From Sphingobium sp. SYK-6 (lineage in GTDB: Bacteria > Pseudomonadota > Alphaproteobacteria > Sphingomonadales > Sphingomonadaceae): a stretch of 64,000 nucleotides of DNA. The notes beneath the pieces were generated by a model. It was not told the origin of the DNA and did no database searches. It worked only from the letters and a program-made list of their open reading frames with translations. Shown piece by piece: positions 31,414-40,508 of this stretch (its first letter is position 1; every line of letters starts with the position of its first letter). The stretch is from NCBI RefSeq assembly GCF_000283515.1, contig NC_015976.1, forward strand, positions 806,001-870,000, read 5' to 3'. Position numbers and translations under genes: made by a program.

Positions 31414-32805
31414 ATGGCTGAGAGTGGCGATATCGAATGGATCGATGAGCCCGGCCGAACGATTCCGGTGTGGCGCGAGACGGAGGTTCTTGTCTGCGGC
31501 GGCGGCGCAGGCGGCGTGGCGGCAGCGGTCGCCGCGGCGCGCAACGGCGCGCGGGTCCTGATGATCGAACGGGATACGACGCTGGGGGGAACCGGCCCCC
31601 GATCCTTCGTGACCGAATATCACCAGGCCTTTTTCACCGGTGGCATCATGAAGGAAGTCATCGAGCGTCTGCGGGCGGTGGGCGGTGCCGATCCCGATCT
31701 GGAGGACGGGCATTTCGCCGTTCCCTTCGATCCCGAGATACTCAAATTCGTTCTAGCCGAGATCGTCGAGGGCGCCGGGGTCGAGGTGCTGACCCGCACC
31801 TGGGTCACCGATGCCATCATCGAGGATGGGGCCGTGAAGGGCGCCATCATCGAGAACAAGGGCGGCCGCCAGGCAATCCTGGCCGATATCGTGATCGACG
31901 CCACTGGGGACGCGGACATCGCCGCCCGGGCTGGCGCGCCGATGCAGGACTATAATCCCCCGCAGCCGATGGTGATGCTCTTCCAGATCGGCGGCGTGGA
32001 TTATACGCGCAGCCAGGACCGCAAGGGCCGCACCGAACTGGTCAAGGCCGCCAAGGACGCGGGGCTGCTCAGCGACGATCTCTATCTCGACAATTTCTCC
32101 AATTTCGGCATCGCGCCTTCCACGCGCGAGGGGCAGATGGGCTATATCTATGGGGTGCGCGTCCTGCGCCGCGATCCCTATGATGCCGACGACCTCACCG
32201 ATGCCGAAATCCGTGCGCGCGAGGGCGTGCGGGCGTTCATCCCTTTCCTGAGCACCGTGCCGGGTTTCGAGGACGCCTTTCTGATCAAGGCCGCGCCCAT
32301 GATCGGGGTGCGGGACTCGCGGCGCATCCTGGGTGACTACACGCTGACCCGCGAGGATATATTGGGCGGCATCTTTCACCCCGATGATATCTTCAAGCGC
32401 TATCACCGCTTGCCGGATACCCCCGGTTTCGTCCGGCACCCGACCGACGGGAGCGAGACAACCGCCGCATTTCGCGAGAAGCTCGCCAAGTCGACGATGG
32501 TCACATCCGTGTTCGGCGTGCCTTATGGCTGCCTGCTGCCGCAGACGCTGGAAAATCTTCTGGTGGCCGGCAAGACGGTATCGATGAGCTATGAAGCGCA
32601 TTCGCGCTGTCGCCAGATCCCGGACTGCATGGCCTTCGGGCAAGCGGCGGGAACGGCGGCTGCCCTTGCCTGCCGCCATGGCGTTTCCCTGCGCAAGGTC
32701 GACATCGAGGAACTGCAGGCGCTGCTTATCGCGCAGGGCCAGAATCTGGCCGATGGCGCGATCGACATCACCAAGGCCAAGCTTCACAACATGGTGCAGG
32801 ATTGA
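31414..32805 (+). CDS. FAD-dependent oxidoreductase, paralogue B
   Basis: This 463-residue paralogue of the divergent gene has the same motifs in order: VLVCGGGAGGVAAAVAAARNG, GGTGPRSFVTEY, ADIVIDATGDADIAARAG, IGVRDSRRILGDYTLTRED and the C-terminal ENLLVAGKTVSMSYEAHSR...AAGTAAALACRHG. All FAD-contact segments seem intact. The ATG at 31414 is the first in frame. The third paralogue begins 5 bases after its stop. Divergence between A and B is large, so they probably have different substrates or form a mixed complex. An aromatic or ring-opened acid substrate is suggested only by context. Confidence 0.85.
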   Translation: MAESGDIEWIDEPGRTIPVWRETEVLVCGGGAGGVAAAVAAARNGARVLMIERDTTLGGTGPRSFVTEYHQAFFTGGIMKEVIERLRAVGGADPDLEDGHFAVPFDPEILKFVLAEIVEGAGVEVLTRTWVTDAIIEDGAVKGAIIENKGGRQAILADIVIDATGDADIAARAGAPMQDYNPPQPMVMLFQIGGVDYTRSQDRKGRTELVKAAKDAGLLSDDLYLDNFSNFGIAPSTREGQMGYIYGVRVLRRDPYDADDLTDAEIRAREGVRAFIPFLSTVPGFEDAFLIKAAPMIGVRDSRRILGDYTLTREDILGGIFHPDDIFKRYHRLPDTPGFVRHPTDGSETTAAFREKLAKSTMVTSVFGVPYGCLLPQTLENLLVAGKTVSMSYEAHSRCRQIPDCMAFGQAAGTAAALACRHGVSLRKVDIEELQALLIAQGQNLADGAIDITKAKLHNMVQD

Positions 32806-32810
32806 GCGAC

Positions 32811-33872
32811 ATGAACATCGAGGCAACGGGGCTGAGGGCCATCGCCGCCAGCCAGGACATCGCTCTTCCCGCCCGCCGGACGCCCGTCTACCGATCGGTG
32901 GACGTGGTGGTATGCGGGGGCGGCCCGGCCGGCGTCGCGGCGGCCGTCACGGCGGCACGGGGCGGGGCGCGGACGCTGCTGGTCGAGCGCCATGTGGTGC
33001 TGGGCGGCAATGGGCCGCTGTCCTTCGACATCGATCTCGAACAGCATCCGGAATGGATCGCGGCGGAAGTGGCCGCGCGGCTCGAACAGGCCGGCGAAGC
33101 GGGGCCGGACCGGATGGGAGAGGGCCGCGTCCATGATCCCGAGGCGATGAAATATGCCCTGCTGGATATTGCCCGGGAAGCAGGCGTCAGCTTCCTGCTC
33201 TCGACCTGGGTATCGGACCCGATCATGCGCGATGGCGAAATGCGGGGCGTGATGGTGGAGAACAAGTCCGGCCGCTTCGCTGTCCTCGCTGGAATCGTGA
33301 TTGACGCGACCGGTGATGGCGAACTGGCGTCGCGGGCGGGCGTCGCCATCGCCCCGGTCGACCAGTCGTCCGCTGTGCGGCTGAATGCCAGGATCGGCGG
33401 CATCGATTTCGATCGGGCGCTGGCCGGGCGGCATCAGTGGCCTGCCCTGGTAGCCGAAGCGAAGCGGGAAGGGCGCCTCGCCGACGATCAGCCGGACACG
33501 ATCGAACTCTATGGGGTGCTGCAGCCGGAGCGGAAAATCGCTTTCCTGCGTGGCCCCCGGATCGAAGGGCAGGGCGGGCGCGACGTGGAGGGCCTGAGCC
33601 GTGCAGAGGCTCATCTGCGAAACCTGATGCGGGAATTCCTCCCCTTCCTGAAAGGCGTCCCCGGCTTCGAGAATAGTTTTCTCGTCGATGTGGCGGGCGC
33701 GCTCCAGCTTGGCGATGCGCGTCGGGCCAGGGCTTCACGGCCGACGAGCGCGGTCGATGCAGGGGAGCCCCCGGCAGTGCCCGACTGGCTCGAGGGCGAC
33801 GCGGCAGCGCAATTGCTCAGGATATGTGCGAAACCGGCCGGGGTGGAGCGGCTGCTCATCGCGGAGCGCTGA
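32811..33872 (+). CDS. FAD-dependent oxidoreductase, paralogue C, C-terminally truncated
   Basis: The first 285 residues align with paralogues A and B: VVVCGGGPAGVAAAVTAARGG, LGGNGPLSFDIDLEQ, AGIVIDATGDGELASRAG and EFLPFLKGVPGFENSFLVD. After this the VRDSRRI-GDYTLTR segment is replaced by LQLGDARRARASRPTSAVDA, and the C-terminal FAD motif with AAGTAAALA is missing. At 353 residues it is about 110-135 shorter than its neighbours. The C-terminal domain normally closes over FAD, so activity is doubtful; this may be a decaying gene or an accessory subunit. It ends before paired hairpins. Confidence 0.75.
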   Translation: MNIEATGLRAIAASQDIALPARRTPVYRSVDVVVCGGGPAGVAAAVTAARGGARTLLVERHVVLGGNGPLSFDIDLEQHPEWIAAEVAARLEQAGEAGPDRMGEGRVHDPEAMKYALLDIAREAGVSFLLSTWVSDPIMRDGEMRGVMVENKSGRFAVLAGIVIDATGDGELASRAGVAIAPVDQSSAVRLNARIGGIDFDRALAGRHQWPALVAEAKREGRLADDQPDTIELYGVLQPERKIAFLRGPRIEGQGGRDVEGLSRAEAHLRNLMREFLPFLKGVPGFENSFLVDVAGALQLGDARRARASRPTSAVDAGEPPAVPDWLEGDAAAQLLRICAKPAGVERLLIAER

Positions 33873-33937
33873 GACCGGCGGGTCGGTTGCGTATCCTTCG
33901 TCTTCCCCGGACGCAGCCGATCCCGGCATGGAGCTTT

Positions 33938-33982
33938 GTCCCGATCCGGATAGCCGCCTGTCATGACGGCTCGGATCGGGAC
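33938..33982. terminator. Large hairpin between convergent genes
   Basis: GTCCCGATCCG and CGGATCGGGAC form perfect 11-base arms; the inner AGCCG and CGGCT can extend the stem. It lies between flavoprotein C and the convergent mipA-like gene and is likely a two-way terminator. Confidence 0.75.
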
Positions 33983-33994
33983 ATCTCCCTTCGG

Positions 33995-34014
33995 CCCGAA
34001 CCTTCGGGTTCGGG
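33995..34014. terminator. Hairpin with TTCG tetraloop
   Basis: CCCGAACC-TTCG-GGTTCGGG is a perfect 8-base stem with a stabilising TTCG loop, 10 bases before the end of the mipA-like gene on the opposite strand. It probably terminates that gene together with the preceding hairpin. Confidence 0.75.
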
Positions 34015-34024
34015 ATGCAAGGGA

Positions 34025-34822
34025 TCAGAAGGAATAGGCGAGGCTGAGGCTTCCGACAAACTGGTCGCTGCTGCCCACATCGGACACGACCGGACTGTTT
34101 TTCGCACCTTCGAACAGCTTGCTGTAACCCGCGATTCCCAGCAGGCTCCAGCGGCCGCCAAGGGAATAGGTGCCGGTGAGAACGGCTCCGGCATCGACGA
34201 GGCCACCCTTGGGACGATAGGCCGCCAACCCGGAAGCAGCCGCGCCGGCCGCGTCGATGCCGAAATAGCGCTGCACATAGGAATCGTCGCCGAGCGTCGC
34301 GCTCAGCATCAGGCCGACTGTGGCCTTCCTTGAAACGGGCAACCGATAGGCAATGCCGGGCTGGATCGTGTAGCCCTTGTGAACGTCGCTGACGTCGAAC
34401 AGCAGCTTGCTGGTGATTTCCAGCGAGTCGTGTTCGGAGGCGACGCCGGAGAAGCCAAGTCCCACCATGCCGCCGGCCTCCCAGGCGTCGTCGATCCGCC
34501 CGAGCGTGCCGACGGCCGCGCTCTTGATGTCCGACGGCCTGCGCCCGATGCGGAAATTGATCGCGGGCCCCAGCAGGACATGATCGATTGGGGAGAGGTT
34601 GGCGACAAGGCCGGAGCCTTCGCTGCGCACGAACATCTTTCCATAGTGGACGGAGAATCCGCCGAAGGGTGTGACGCGATATTCGTCGGAACCGACATAA
34701 TCGGGCGCGACGATCGGCCCGAGATAGACGGTGCCGTGGATTTCATCGCCGGATGTCGCCTGGGCGATCGAGGCCGAGGGAAGGAACAGGTATAGCGGCG
34801 CGGCGAAGAGGAAAAAACGCAT
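34025..34822 (-). CDS. MipA/OmpV family outer-membrane protein
   Basis: This 265-residue protein starts with the signal peptide MRFFLFAAPLYLFLPSASIAQA. A beta-barrel pattern follows: GTVYLGPIVAPDYVGSDEYRV, FSVHYGKMFVRSEGSGLV, alternating GLGFSG-type strands, and a final SLSLAYSF with terminal phenylalanine. This is typical of MipA/OmpV proteins, whose role (scaffold or porin-like) is poorly known. It lies divergent from a TetR gene; the 150-base gap could carry a TetR site. Its connection to the catabolic genes is not obvious. Confidence 0.88.
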   Translation of the reverse strand: MRFFLFAAPLYLFLPSASIAQATSGDEIHGTVYLGPIVAPDYVGSDEYRVTPFGGFSVHYGKMFVRSEGSGLVANLSPIDHVLLGPAINFRIGRRPSDIKSAAVGTLGRIDDAWEAGGMVGLGFSGVASEHDSLEITSKLLFDVSDVHKGYTIQPGIAYRLPVSRKATVGLMLSATLGDDSYVQRYFGIDAAGAAASGLAAYRPKGGLVDAGAVLTGTYSLGGRWSLLGIAGYSKLFEGAKNSPVVSDVGSSDQFVGSLSLAYSF

Positions 34823-34973
34823 GGGGTGACCTCGGGATTGTGGACGATCCGCCAGGCAAGGGCATCACGGCGCTCTTCCGAACCGCGTGTGTCTGATTGT
34901 GCGACTTGCTCTTGGCGGGGGCCAAAATATCCGCGAAACAGCCGTTCCCTTACTCGCTTTGGACATTACCGGC

Positions 34974-35627
34974 GTGCCGATTCCCCAGGAGCTTCATCCC
35001 CGGAAAAATCCCCGTCAGAGCCGGGCCCAGGCGACCGTCGACGCCATTCTGGAAGCGACTGCTCACATTTTGGCGAAGCGCGGCTATGATGGCATGACGA
35101 CCAATCATGTCGCCGAGCGGGCGGGTGTCAGCATCGGTTCGCTCTACCAATATTATCCGAGCAAGGAATCGCTGGTCGCGGCGCTGCTGCAGAAGAATGC
35201 CGAGGACAATCTGCGCACGCTCCAGCAGGCGATTGACCGTGCGGCGGGGCTGCCGCTCGTCCAGGCACTCGAAGTCCTGATCGACGACTTCCTCGAGCTG
35301 CACGCGACCAATCCGCAGCACCATGCCGTGCTGATCGACGGCGCGCCGCAGATTGGCATCCTGGAATGGGAACGCACATCGACGAAGGACAATCTCGGCG
35401 TCCTCGCCGATTTCCTTTCCACCTATAGCGATGAATTCCGGCCCGGGCTGGATCTTCCGCTGGCGCTGACGGTGCTCGCGGCCATGACGAGATCCATCTT
35501 CGACCGTCTGGTGGTTCATGATCCCGCAGGCCTGAAGAGCGATGCCATTCGCCGCGAAATCCTGATGGTGATCATCGTCTATCTGACCGGGCGCGCGCCC
35601 GGCCCCCGAAGCGACGCCGCCGACTGA
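34974..35627 (+). CDS. TetR-family transcriptional regulator
   Basis: This protein of about 217 residues has a clear TetR N-terminal helix-turn-helix: RAQATVDAILEATAHILAKRGYDGMTTNHVAERAGVSIGSLYQYYPSKESLVAALL. The C-terminal ligand domain is unremarkable. Start is uncertain: GTG at 34974 gives MPIPQELHPRKNPRQ; GTG at 34887 or TTG at 34959 are alternatives, none with a good ribosome site. It is divergent from the mipA-like gene and precedes the Tat-exported hydrolase by about 160 bases, so either could be its target. Confidence 0.86.
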   Translation: MPIPQELHPRKNPRQSRAQATVDAILEATAHILAKRGYDGMTTNHVAERAGVSIGSLYQYYPSKESLVAALLQKNAEDNLRTLQQAIDRAAGLPLVQALEVLIDDFLELHATNPQHHAVLIDGAPQIGILEWERTSTKDNLGVLADFLSTYSDEFRPGLDLPLALTVLAAMTRSIFDRLVVHDPAGLKSDAIRREILMVIIVYLTGRAPGPRSDAAD

Positions 35628-35637
35628 GCACGCGGCC

Positions 35638-35661
35638 AAAGGCGAGCCGGACGGCGCCTTT
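35638..35661 (+). terminator. Weak hairpin after the TetR gene
   Basis: AAAGGC and GCCTTT pair around a 12-base loop, 10 bases after the TetR stop codon. The stem is short. The rest of the 160-base gap before the hydrolase gene shows nothing else. Confidence 0.45.
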
Positions 35662-35789
35662 CGATCCGGTCTTGAAGCCGGAGAGTCCGAAATCCCTCGG
35701 GTCTGGCGGCGCGCGGGCCCTACGCAGTTATGCGAGTTGTCAGGGCGTCGCCGATCTACCAGCTTTCCCCCGCTTCAGGAGGACAAGCG

Positions 35790-37124
35790 ATGCAGGACAA
35801 GGAATATTCCCGACGCGAGGCGCTGCGCGGGGCCGGCATGTCCGGCGTCGGCATGGCTCTGGCGATGGGCGCCAGCATGCCGGGCCTGCCGGTCCATGCG
35901 GCGGGTGGCGAGGGGGCCGGCAAGCAATGGTTCGAGCTCGAACTCATGCCCGATCCCATCCTCAATCAGGTGCTCCTCTTCTATCTCGGCGCAGCCTGGC
36001 AGAAGATGTCCGACATTGGCGAATGCCTCGAAACGGCGAGCCGCGTCGATGGCGCCGACCCTTATAGCTGGTCGCGCGAATGGCAGACCACGGCGAGGCG
36101 GCTGGTCAGGACCGCCGGCGAGAGCCGCAAGGGCGGCCATCCGATCAGCGCGGGCGAGGCAGACATGCGCGCCGCGAATTATTTCATCGCGGCGCTCCAT
36201 CGTCATCCCGATCCCTGGGCGCACGAGGTGGCGGCGCTCACCCGCGAGGCGGAGCAGGCCTATCGACGGGCATTGCAGGACCTGCCGCTCGGCGCGGAAC
36301 CGGTCGCCATTCCCTATGAGACGACGAAGCTGCCGGGTTATTTCTTCGCGGCGCCGCGAAAAAAGCGCGAGCGCGCGCCGCTGGTGATTGCATTCAACGG
36401 GCGCGATGCCTGGGCGGAGCAATGCAAATATATCGCCGAGGCGGCGAATGCGCGGGGGATGCATTGCCTGATCTTCGATGGCCCCGGCCAGGGCAAGGTC
36501 ATTCGCCTGCAGGGCCTGCCTTTCCGGCCGGACTGGGAGAATGTCGTCCGCCCCGTCGTCGATTTCGCGGTTCGGATGCCGGGCGTCGACCCGAACCGGA
36601 TCGCGCTGATGGGTCTCAGCATGGGCGGTGCGCTGGCGCCGCGCGCAGCCGCCTTCGAGCATCGGCTGAAGCTCTGCATCGCCAATCCCGGCGTTCTGAA
36701 CTGGCGCGACGTGATCCGCCGCTTCTTCGAAGAGGCGCTCGGCAGTGACATGCTGGCCCTGGCGGAACGCAACCCCGCAGCGTTCGACCGCCGGATGAAG
36801 GATGTGATGGCGAACACGCCCCTCATTGCGTGGGGCGTCACGGATTCGATGTGGAAGCATGGCGTGCGGACACCCTCTGCGCTCATCGCCGATATGAATC
36901 GCTATCGCGCCGAGGACGTCGTGGACAGGATCCGGTGCCGCACGCTCGTCATGGATGGCGAGATGGACGAGTTCAGCCAGGCCCGGGCGCTTTTCGAGAA
37001 GCTGAGATGTCCCAAGGACTTCATCCTGTTCACGCGGGAGGAGACTGCCATGCTCCACAATCAGGTCGGCGCGCTCGCGGTTTCGACCCAGCGCAGCTTC
37101 GACTGGATCGAGGCTCATATCTAG
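35790..37124 (+). CDS. Tat-exported alpha/beta hydrolase (FrsA / DUF1100-like)
   Basis: This 444-residue protein has a twin-arginine signal (SRREALRGAGMSGVGMALAMG) and so is probably folded before export to the periplasm. The mature part has an N-terminal helical lid domain, then an alpha/beta core with NRIALMGLSMGGALAPRAAA as nucleophile elbow near residue 284, an acid in LVMDGEMDEFSQ and a histidine in TAMLHNQVGA. The layout matches FrsA or 2,6-dihydroxypseudooxynicotine hydrolase-like enzymes that cleave C-C or ester bonds. ATG at 35790 follows AGGAGG. It lies near a MarR/TonB receptor pair but is not obviously in their operon. Confidence 0.84.
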   Translation: MQDKEYSRREALRGAGMSGVGMALAMGASMPGLPVHAAGGEGAGKQWFELELMPDPILNQVLLFYLGAAWQKMSDIGECLETASRVDGADPYSWSREWQTTARRLVRTAGESRKGGHPISAGEADMRAANYFIAALHRHPDPWAHEVAALTREAEQAYRRALQDLPLGAEPVAIPYETTKLPGYFFAAPRKKRERAPLVIAFNGRDAWAEQCKYIAEAANARGMHCLIFDGPGQGKVIRLQGLPFRPDWENVVRPVVDFAVRMPGVDPNRIALMGLSMGGALAPRAAAFEHRLKLCIANPGVLNWRDVIRRFFEEALGSDMLALAERNPAAFDRRMKDVMANTPLIAWGVTDSMWKHGVRTPSALIADMNRYRAEDVVDRIRCRTLVMDGEMDEFSQARALFEKLRCPKDFILFTREETAMLHNQVGALAVSTQRSFDWIEAHI

Positions 37125-37191
37125 GCGCGTGAATGGCTTTTCATGCGCCGGCGTCCTGCCGGCCTGCGCATGAGCCGAGTGGGCTGGCGCT

Positions 37192-37626
37192 TCAGGTCGA
37201 TGTCGGTGCGTGGACCTTGCGCAGCAGGGCGATCAGGGTCTCGCGTTCCTCCGTCGTGAGATCCTGGAGCATCCGGTCTTCGTGAGTGCGGATCTGCTCG
37301 AGCATTTCGCGCAGCTTCGTTTCCCCTGCCGGCGTCAGGCTGAGCGAGAAAGCGCGGCGATCGCGGCGTGCCGTCTTGCGCGCGACGAGGCCTAGATCGA
37401 CCAGGTCATTCACCAGCGCCACCATGTTGGCGCGCTGGATGCCGAGCGCCTCGCCGACCTTGCCCTGGCTCGTGCCCGGCGCTGCCGAGACCACGGACAG
37501 GACGCCGAACAGCACCTGGCGCATGGCTGTCTCCGCGAAGGTCTGCGTGAAGTCCGACTTCATCGCCGATGACGCGCGCCTCAGATGATAGCCGACTAGC
37601 TCGTCGAGCGGGCCAAGGGCCGTCAT
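37192..37626 (-). CDS. MarR-family transcriptional regulator beside a TonB receptor
   Basis: This 144-residue MarR protein begins MTALGPLDELVGYHLRRAS, with the winged helix QGKVGEALGIQRANMVALVNDLVDLGLVARKTARRDRRAFSLSLTPAG. The frame is open further upstream, but the homologous start is the ATG at 37626. It is divergent from the TonB receptor gene at 37869. Between them lie a GCATG-TTTC-CATGC palindrome (37746-37759) and the GTTATA motif, either of which may be its site. It probably controls the receptor in response to an aromatic effector. Confidence 0.87.
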   Translation of the reverse strand: MTALGPLDELVGYHLRRASSAMKSDFTQTFAETAMRQVLFGVLSVVSAAPGTSQGKVGEALGIQRANMVALVNDLVDLGLVARKTARRDRRAFSLSLTPAGETKLREMLEQIRTHEDRMLQDLTTEERETLIALLRKVHAPTST

Positions 37627-37745
37627 GTCGTCGCTGTTCCGATGGTCGCGCGTCCACCCCTCTGGCGCATGTCTCTCTCCCAAGCCTGTTTTTCTGTCCG
37701 GGAAGACCGGTGCCCGGGCGGGCACCGATCCGCACGGATTTTATC

Positions 37746-37759
37746 GCATGTTTCCATGC
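37746..37759. promoter_or_regulatory. Small palindrome in the MarR/TonB receptor promoter
   Basis: GCATG-TTTC-CATGC is a perfect 5-base-arm palindrome midway between the two divergent genes. It could be the MarR site, but short palindromes arise by chance. Confidence 0.3.
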
Positions 37760-37778
37760 CATATTGCCACACATTGTT

Positions 37779-37798
37779 TTATCATATAACTAAATTCA
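37779..37798. promoter_or_regulatory. GTTATA motif upstream of the second TonB receptor (minus orientation)
   Basis: On the minus strand the core reads TTTAGTTATATGATAA, similar to the sites at 2865, 31316, 31358 and 57659. It lies 70 bases before the receptor start. Confidence 0.35.
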
Positions 37799-37868
37799 CA
37801 GGCCCGCTTGTGCCACTGACCGCAAAGATGCGGCCGTCATTTTTCAGGATCCAAAGGGGAGAGGCGTC

Positions 37869-40250
37869 ATGAGAGTCCGATTGTTGAGCAGCGTAGCGTC
37901 CGGCACGCTTCTGCTATTGTCATGGGCAGCGCCGGCCCAGGCTCAGCAGCCACAGGCAGACACGGCCGTGAGCGACGAAGGCGCGACCGATGCGATCATC
38001 GTGACGGCGCGGCGAAGGGCGGAATCGTTGCAGGACACGCCCGTCGCCATCTCGGCCTTCGATGCCGAGACCCTGCAGGAGCGCCAGATCAATCGCGCGA
38101 GCGATCTCGAGCAGATCACGCCCAGCCTCCAGTTCAAGCCGGCCGGCCAGCTTTCCGGCAACAGTTCAGCCTCGGTGGTCTTCATCCGTGGTGTGGGCCA
38201 GCTCGACCCCACAGCCGCGGTCGATCCCGGCGTCGGCATCTACATCGACGAGGTCTATGTCGGGCGTGCCGTGGGCGGCGCGATCGACTTTGGCGACATT
38301 GCCGGCGTCGAGGTGCTGCGCGGCCCGCAGGGAACGCTGTTCGGCCGCAACACGATCGGCGGCGCCATTCTCGTACGCACCAAGGAGCCGGAGATCGGCC
38401 ATTTCGGCGGCGAGGCGCGCCTGCGCACCGGCACGGACAATCTCTTCGAAGGCTTCGGCGTCCTCAACCTTCCGCTGGGCGACACGGCCGCGGCGCGCGT
38501 ATCCGGCGGCTTCCGCAAGCGCGACGGCTATGTCATTCGCGAGTTCGACGGACTCGACCTGGGCAATGACAACGGCTTCACCCTGAACGGCGCGGTGCTC
38601 TGGAAGCCTTCGCCCGACATTCGCGTGAACCTGCGCGCCGACTACACCAAGCGGGACGAACATGGCGCCCCGTTCGTGTTCGCCGGGATCAACGAGCAGG
38701 CGCCGGTCGCGGCGATCGCGAGCGTCGCGGCCGGTTGCCCGGGCGCCACCATCCCGTTCGCGCCGCTGACGCCGGGCGATCCGCGCTTCGGCGCGCCGAA
38801 TGTCCCGCTCATCAATGATGCGCGTTGCGCCAATGATTTCCAGGCGCGCGGCCCGTTCGTGAACGGCGGTACCGCGGAGGTGCTGAGCACGTCCGAAGTG
38901 TGGGGCGTGTCCGGAACGATCGTCGCCGATCTGAGCCCGCGCTTCACGCTCAAGTCGATCAGCGCCTATCGCTCGACCGAAGCGCGCGGCATCCGCGATG
39001 CGGACAACACGCCGTTCCTGCTGATTACCACGGACGTGGGTGCGCAGTCGGACCAGTTCAGCCAGGAGCTCCAGCTCCAATATGCCTCGCGCAGCGTGAA
39101 CGCGATTCTCGGCGGCTATTATTTCCACGAGAAGACCAACGAGCGGGCCACGGTGCCCCTGTCCTTCCCGCCGTCGCCGCCCGTCATTGCCTCGCTGCTG
39201 GCCGGCGGACCGGGGTCGCGCGACTTGCAGGTTTCGGACCTCAAGACGAAGTCCTTCGCGGTCTTCGGCGAAGTGTCGGTCAAGCCGATCGAGAATCTCG
39301 AAGTGTCGGGCGGCCTGCGCTACACGCGGGACGAGAAATATTATCGCGGCACGGTGCTCAACCTGTTCCCCGCGACCCTGCCCGATCCCGACCCGCTGCC
39401 CACCACGGCCATTCCGGATGGCGGGCCGCTGTTCATCTATCCGGGGCCTTATGAGCGGGCCTTCTCGGCACTCACCGGATCCGCTAGCATCCGCTATTCC
39501 TGGTCCCGCGCGATCAGCACTTATGCGTCCTATGCCCGCAGCTTCAAGTCCGGCGGCTTCAACACGCGCTACAACGCCGCCCCCCCGGGCAACGTGCCGA
39601 CGCCGTTCGATGAAGAGACGGTCGACAGCTACGAGATCGGCGCGAAATTCGATCTTGGCGATGTCCGCCTGAGCGCGGCAGCGTTCATTGCCGAATATAC
39701 GGATATCCAGCTGATCTTCCGGCAGGGCGTGGTCCCGCTGCTGTTCAATGCCGGCAAGGCGCGGATCAAGGGTCTGGAAGGCGAGCTCAACTATCGCTCG
39801 CGCAATTCCGGCCTGCAGCTCGACTTGTCGGGCAGCGTGCTGGATGACCGCATCCTCAGCATCACGCCGGTGCCGGGCGCCACGGCGACGGTCGCGCCGG
39901 GCGACGATCTGCCGTTCACGCCCTCCTTCCAGGGCAGTTTCGGCATCGGATATGAAATCCCGATCGACCGCATGACGCTGACGCCTCGGTTCGACGGCAC
40001 TTACAACACGAAGATCACCTTCATCACCGGCAGCGTCCCGGAGATCGAGCAGGGCGACTATTTCGTCGGCAATGCATCGATCACCCTGAGTGACAAGGAT
40101 CGCGGCTGGAAGCTGACCGGCGGTGTGCTCAACCTGTTCGACGAGCGCTACCTGGTCCAGGGCAACGCGTCGCTGGGCACGCTGGGCTATGCGGAGAAAA
40201 TCTACGCACGGCCGAGGAACTGGTATCTTCAGGCATCCTTCTCTTTCTGA
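37869..40250 (+). CDS. TonB-dependent outer-membrane receptor
   Basis: This 793-residue receptor has a signal peptide ending AAPAQAQ, the TonB-box-like segment DAIIVTARRRAESLQDTPVAIS, and a plug ending VEVLRGPQGTLFGRNTIGGAILVRTKEP. The barrel ends in RNWYLQASFSF. The plug motif RGPQGTLFGRN is typical of the large sphingomonad receptor group that imports aromatic or other organic compounds rather than only siderophores. A GGGGAGAGG ribosome site precedes the ATG. The divergent MarR gene suggests substrate-controlled expression. A strong hairpin follows, so it is monocistronic. Confidence 0.93.
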   Translation: MRVRLLSSVASGTLLLLSWAAPAQAQQPQADTAVSDEGATDAIIVTARRRAESLQDTPVAISAFDAETLQERQINRASDLEQITPSLQFKPAGQLSGNSSASVVFIRGVGQLDPTAAVDPGVGIYIDEVYVGRAVGGAIDFGDIAGVEVLRGPQGTLFGRNTIGGAILVRTKEPEIGHFGGEARLRTGTDNLFEGFGVLNLPLGDTAAARVSGGFRKRDGYVIREFDGLDLGNDNGFTLNGAVLWKPSPDIRVNLRADYTKRDEHGAPFVFAGINEQAPVAAIASVAAGCPGATIPFAPLTPGDPRFGAPNVPLINDARCANDFQARGPFVNGGTAEVLSTSEVWGVSGTIVADLSPRFTLKSISAYRSTEARGIRDADNTPFLLITTDVGAQSDQFSQELQLQYASRSVNAILGGYYFHEKTNERATVPLSFPPSPPVIASLLAGGPGSRDLQVSDLKTKSFAVFGEVSVKPIENLEVSGGLRYTRDEKYYRGTVLNLFPATLPDPDPLPTTAIPDGGPLFIYPGPYERAFSALTGSASIRYSWSRAISTYASYARSFKSGGFNTRYNAAPPGNVPTPFDEETVDSYEIGAKFDLGDVRLSAAAFIAEYTDIQLIFRQGVVPLLFNAGKARIKGLEGELNYRSRNSGLQLDLSGSVLDDRILSITPVPGATATVAPGDDLPFTPSFQGSFGIGYEIPIDRMTLTPRFDGTYNTKITFITGSVPEIEQGDYFVGNASITLSDKDRGWKLTGGVLNLFDERYLVQGNASLGTLGYAEKIYARPRNWYLQASFSF

Positions 40251-40260
40251 GCGAGGAACC

Positions 40261-40288
40261 CGAGGCGGGGGCGCTTGTCCCCGCCTCG
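40261..40288 (+). terminator. Hairpin after the second TonB receptor gene
   Basis: CGAGGCGGGG and CCCCGCCTCG form perfect 10-base arms around an 8-base loop, 10 bases after the stop codon. No T-run follows. The remaining bases to 40500 show no feature. Confidence 0.72.
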
Positions 40289-40508
40289 CTTGAAGGAAGA
40301 GGCGGTCTTCAGGCTGCGATCATGCCCTTTTTCCGGTCGCGCCTTCGCGTCGGGGGGCCGCTATCGCCACTGCCGGATCGAGAGCCCCACGCGCATGACC
40401 ATGCGTGAGCGGGAATGGCTTTGCGGGCGCGGCTGATGCATTGTTTCCGGAGGGCGTTGGTCGATCCAGCGCTGATGGCGCCGGTGACGGCCGATGGAGG
40501 GAGCGCGC

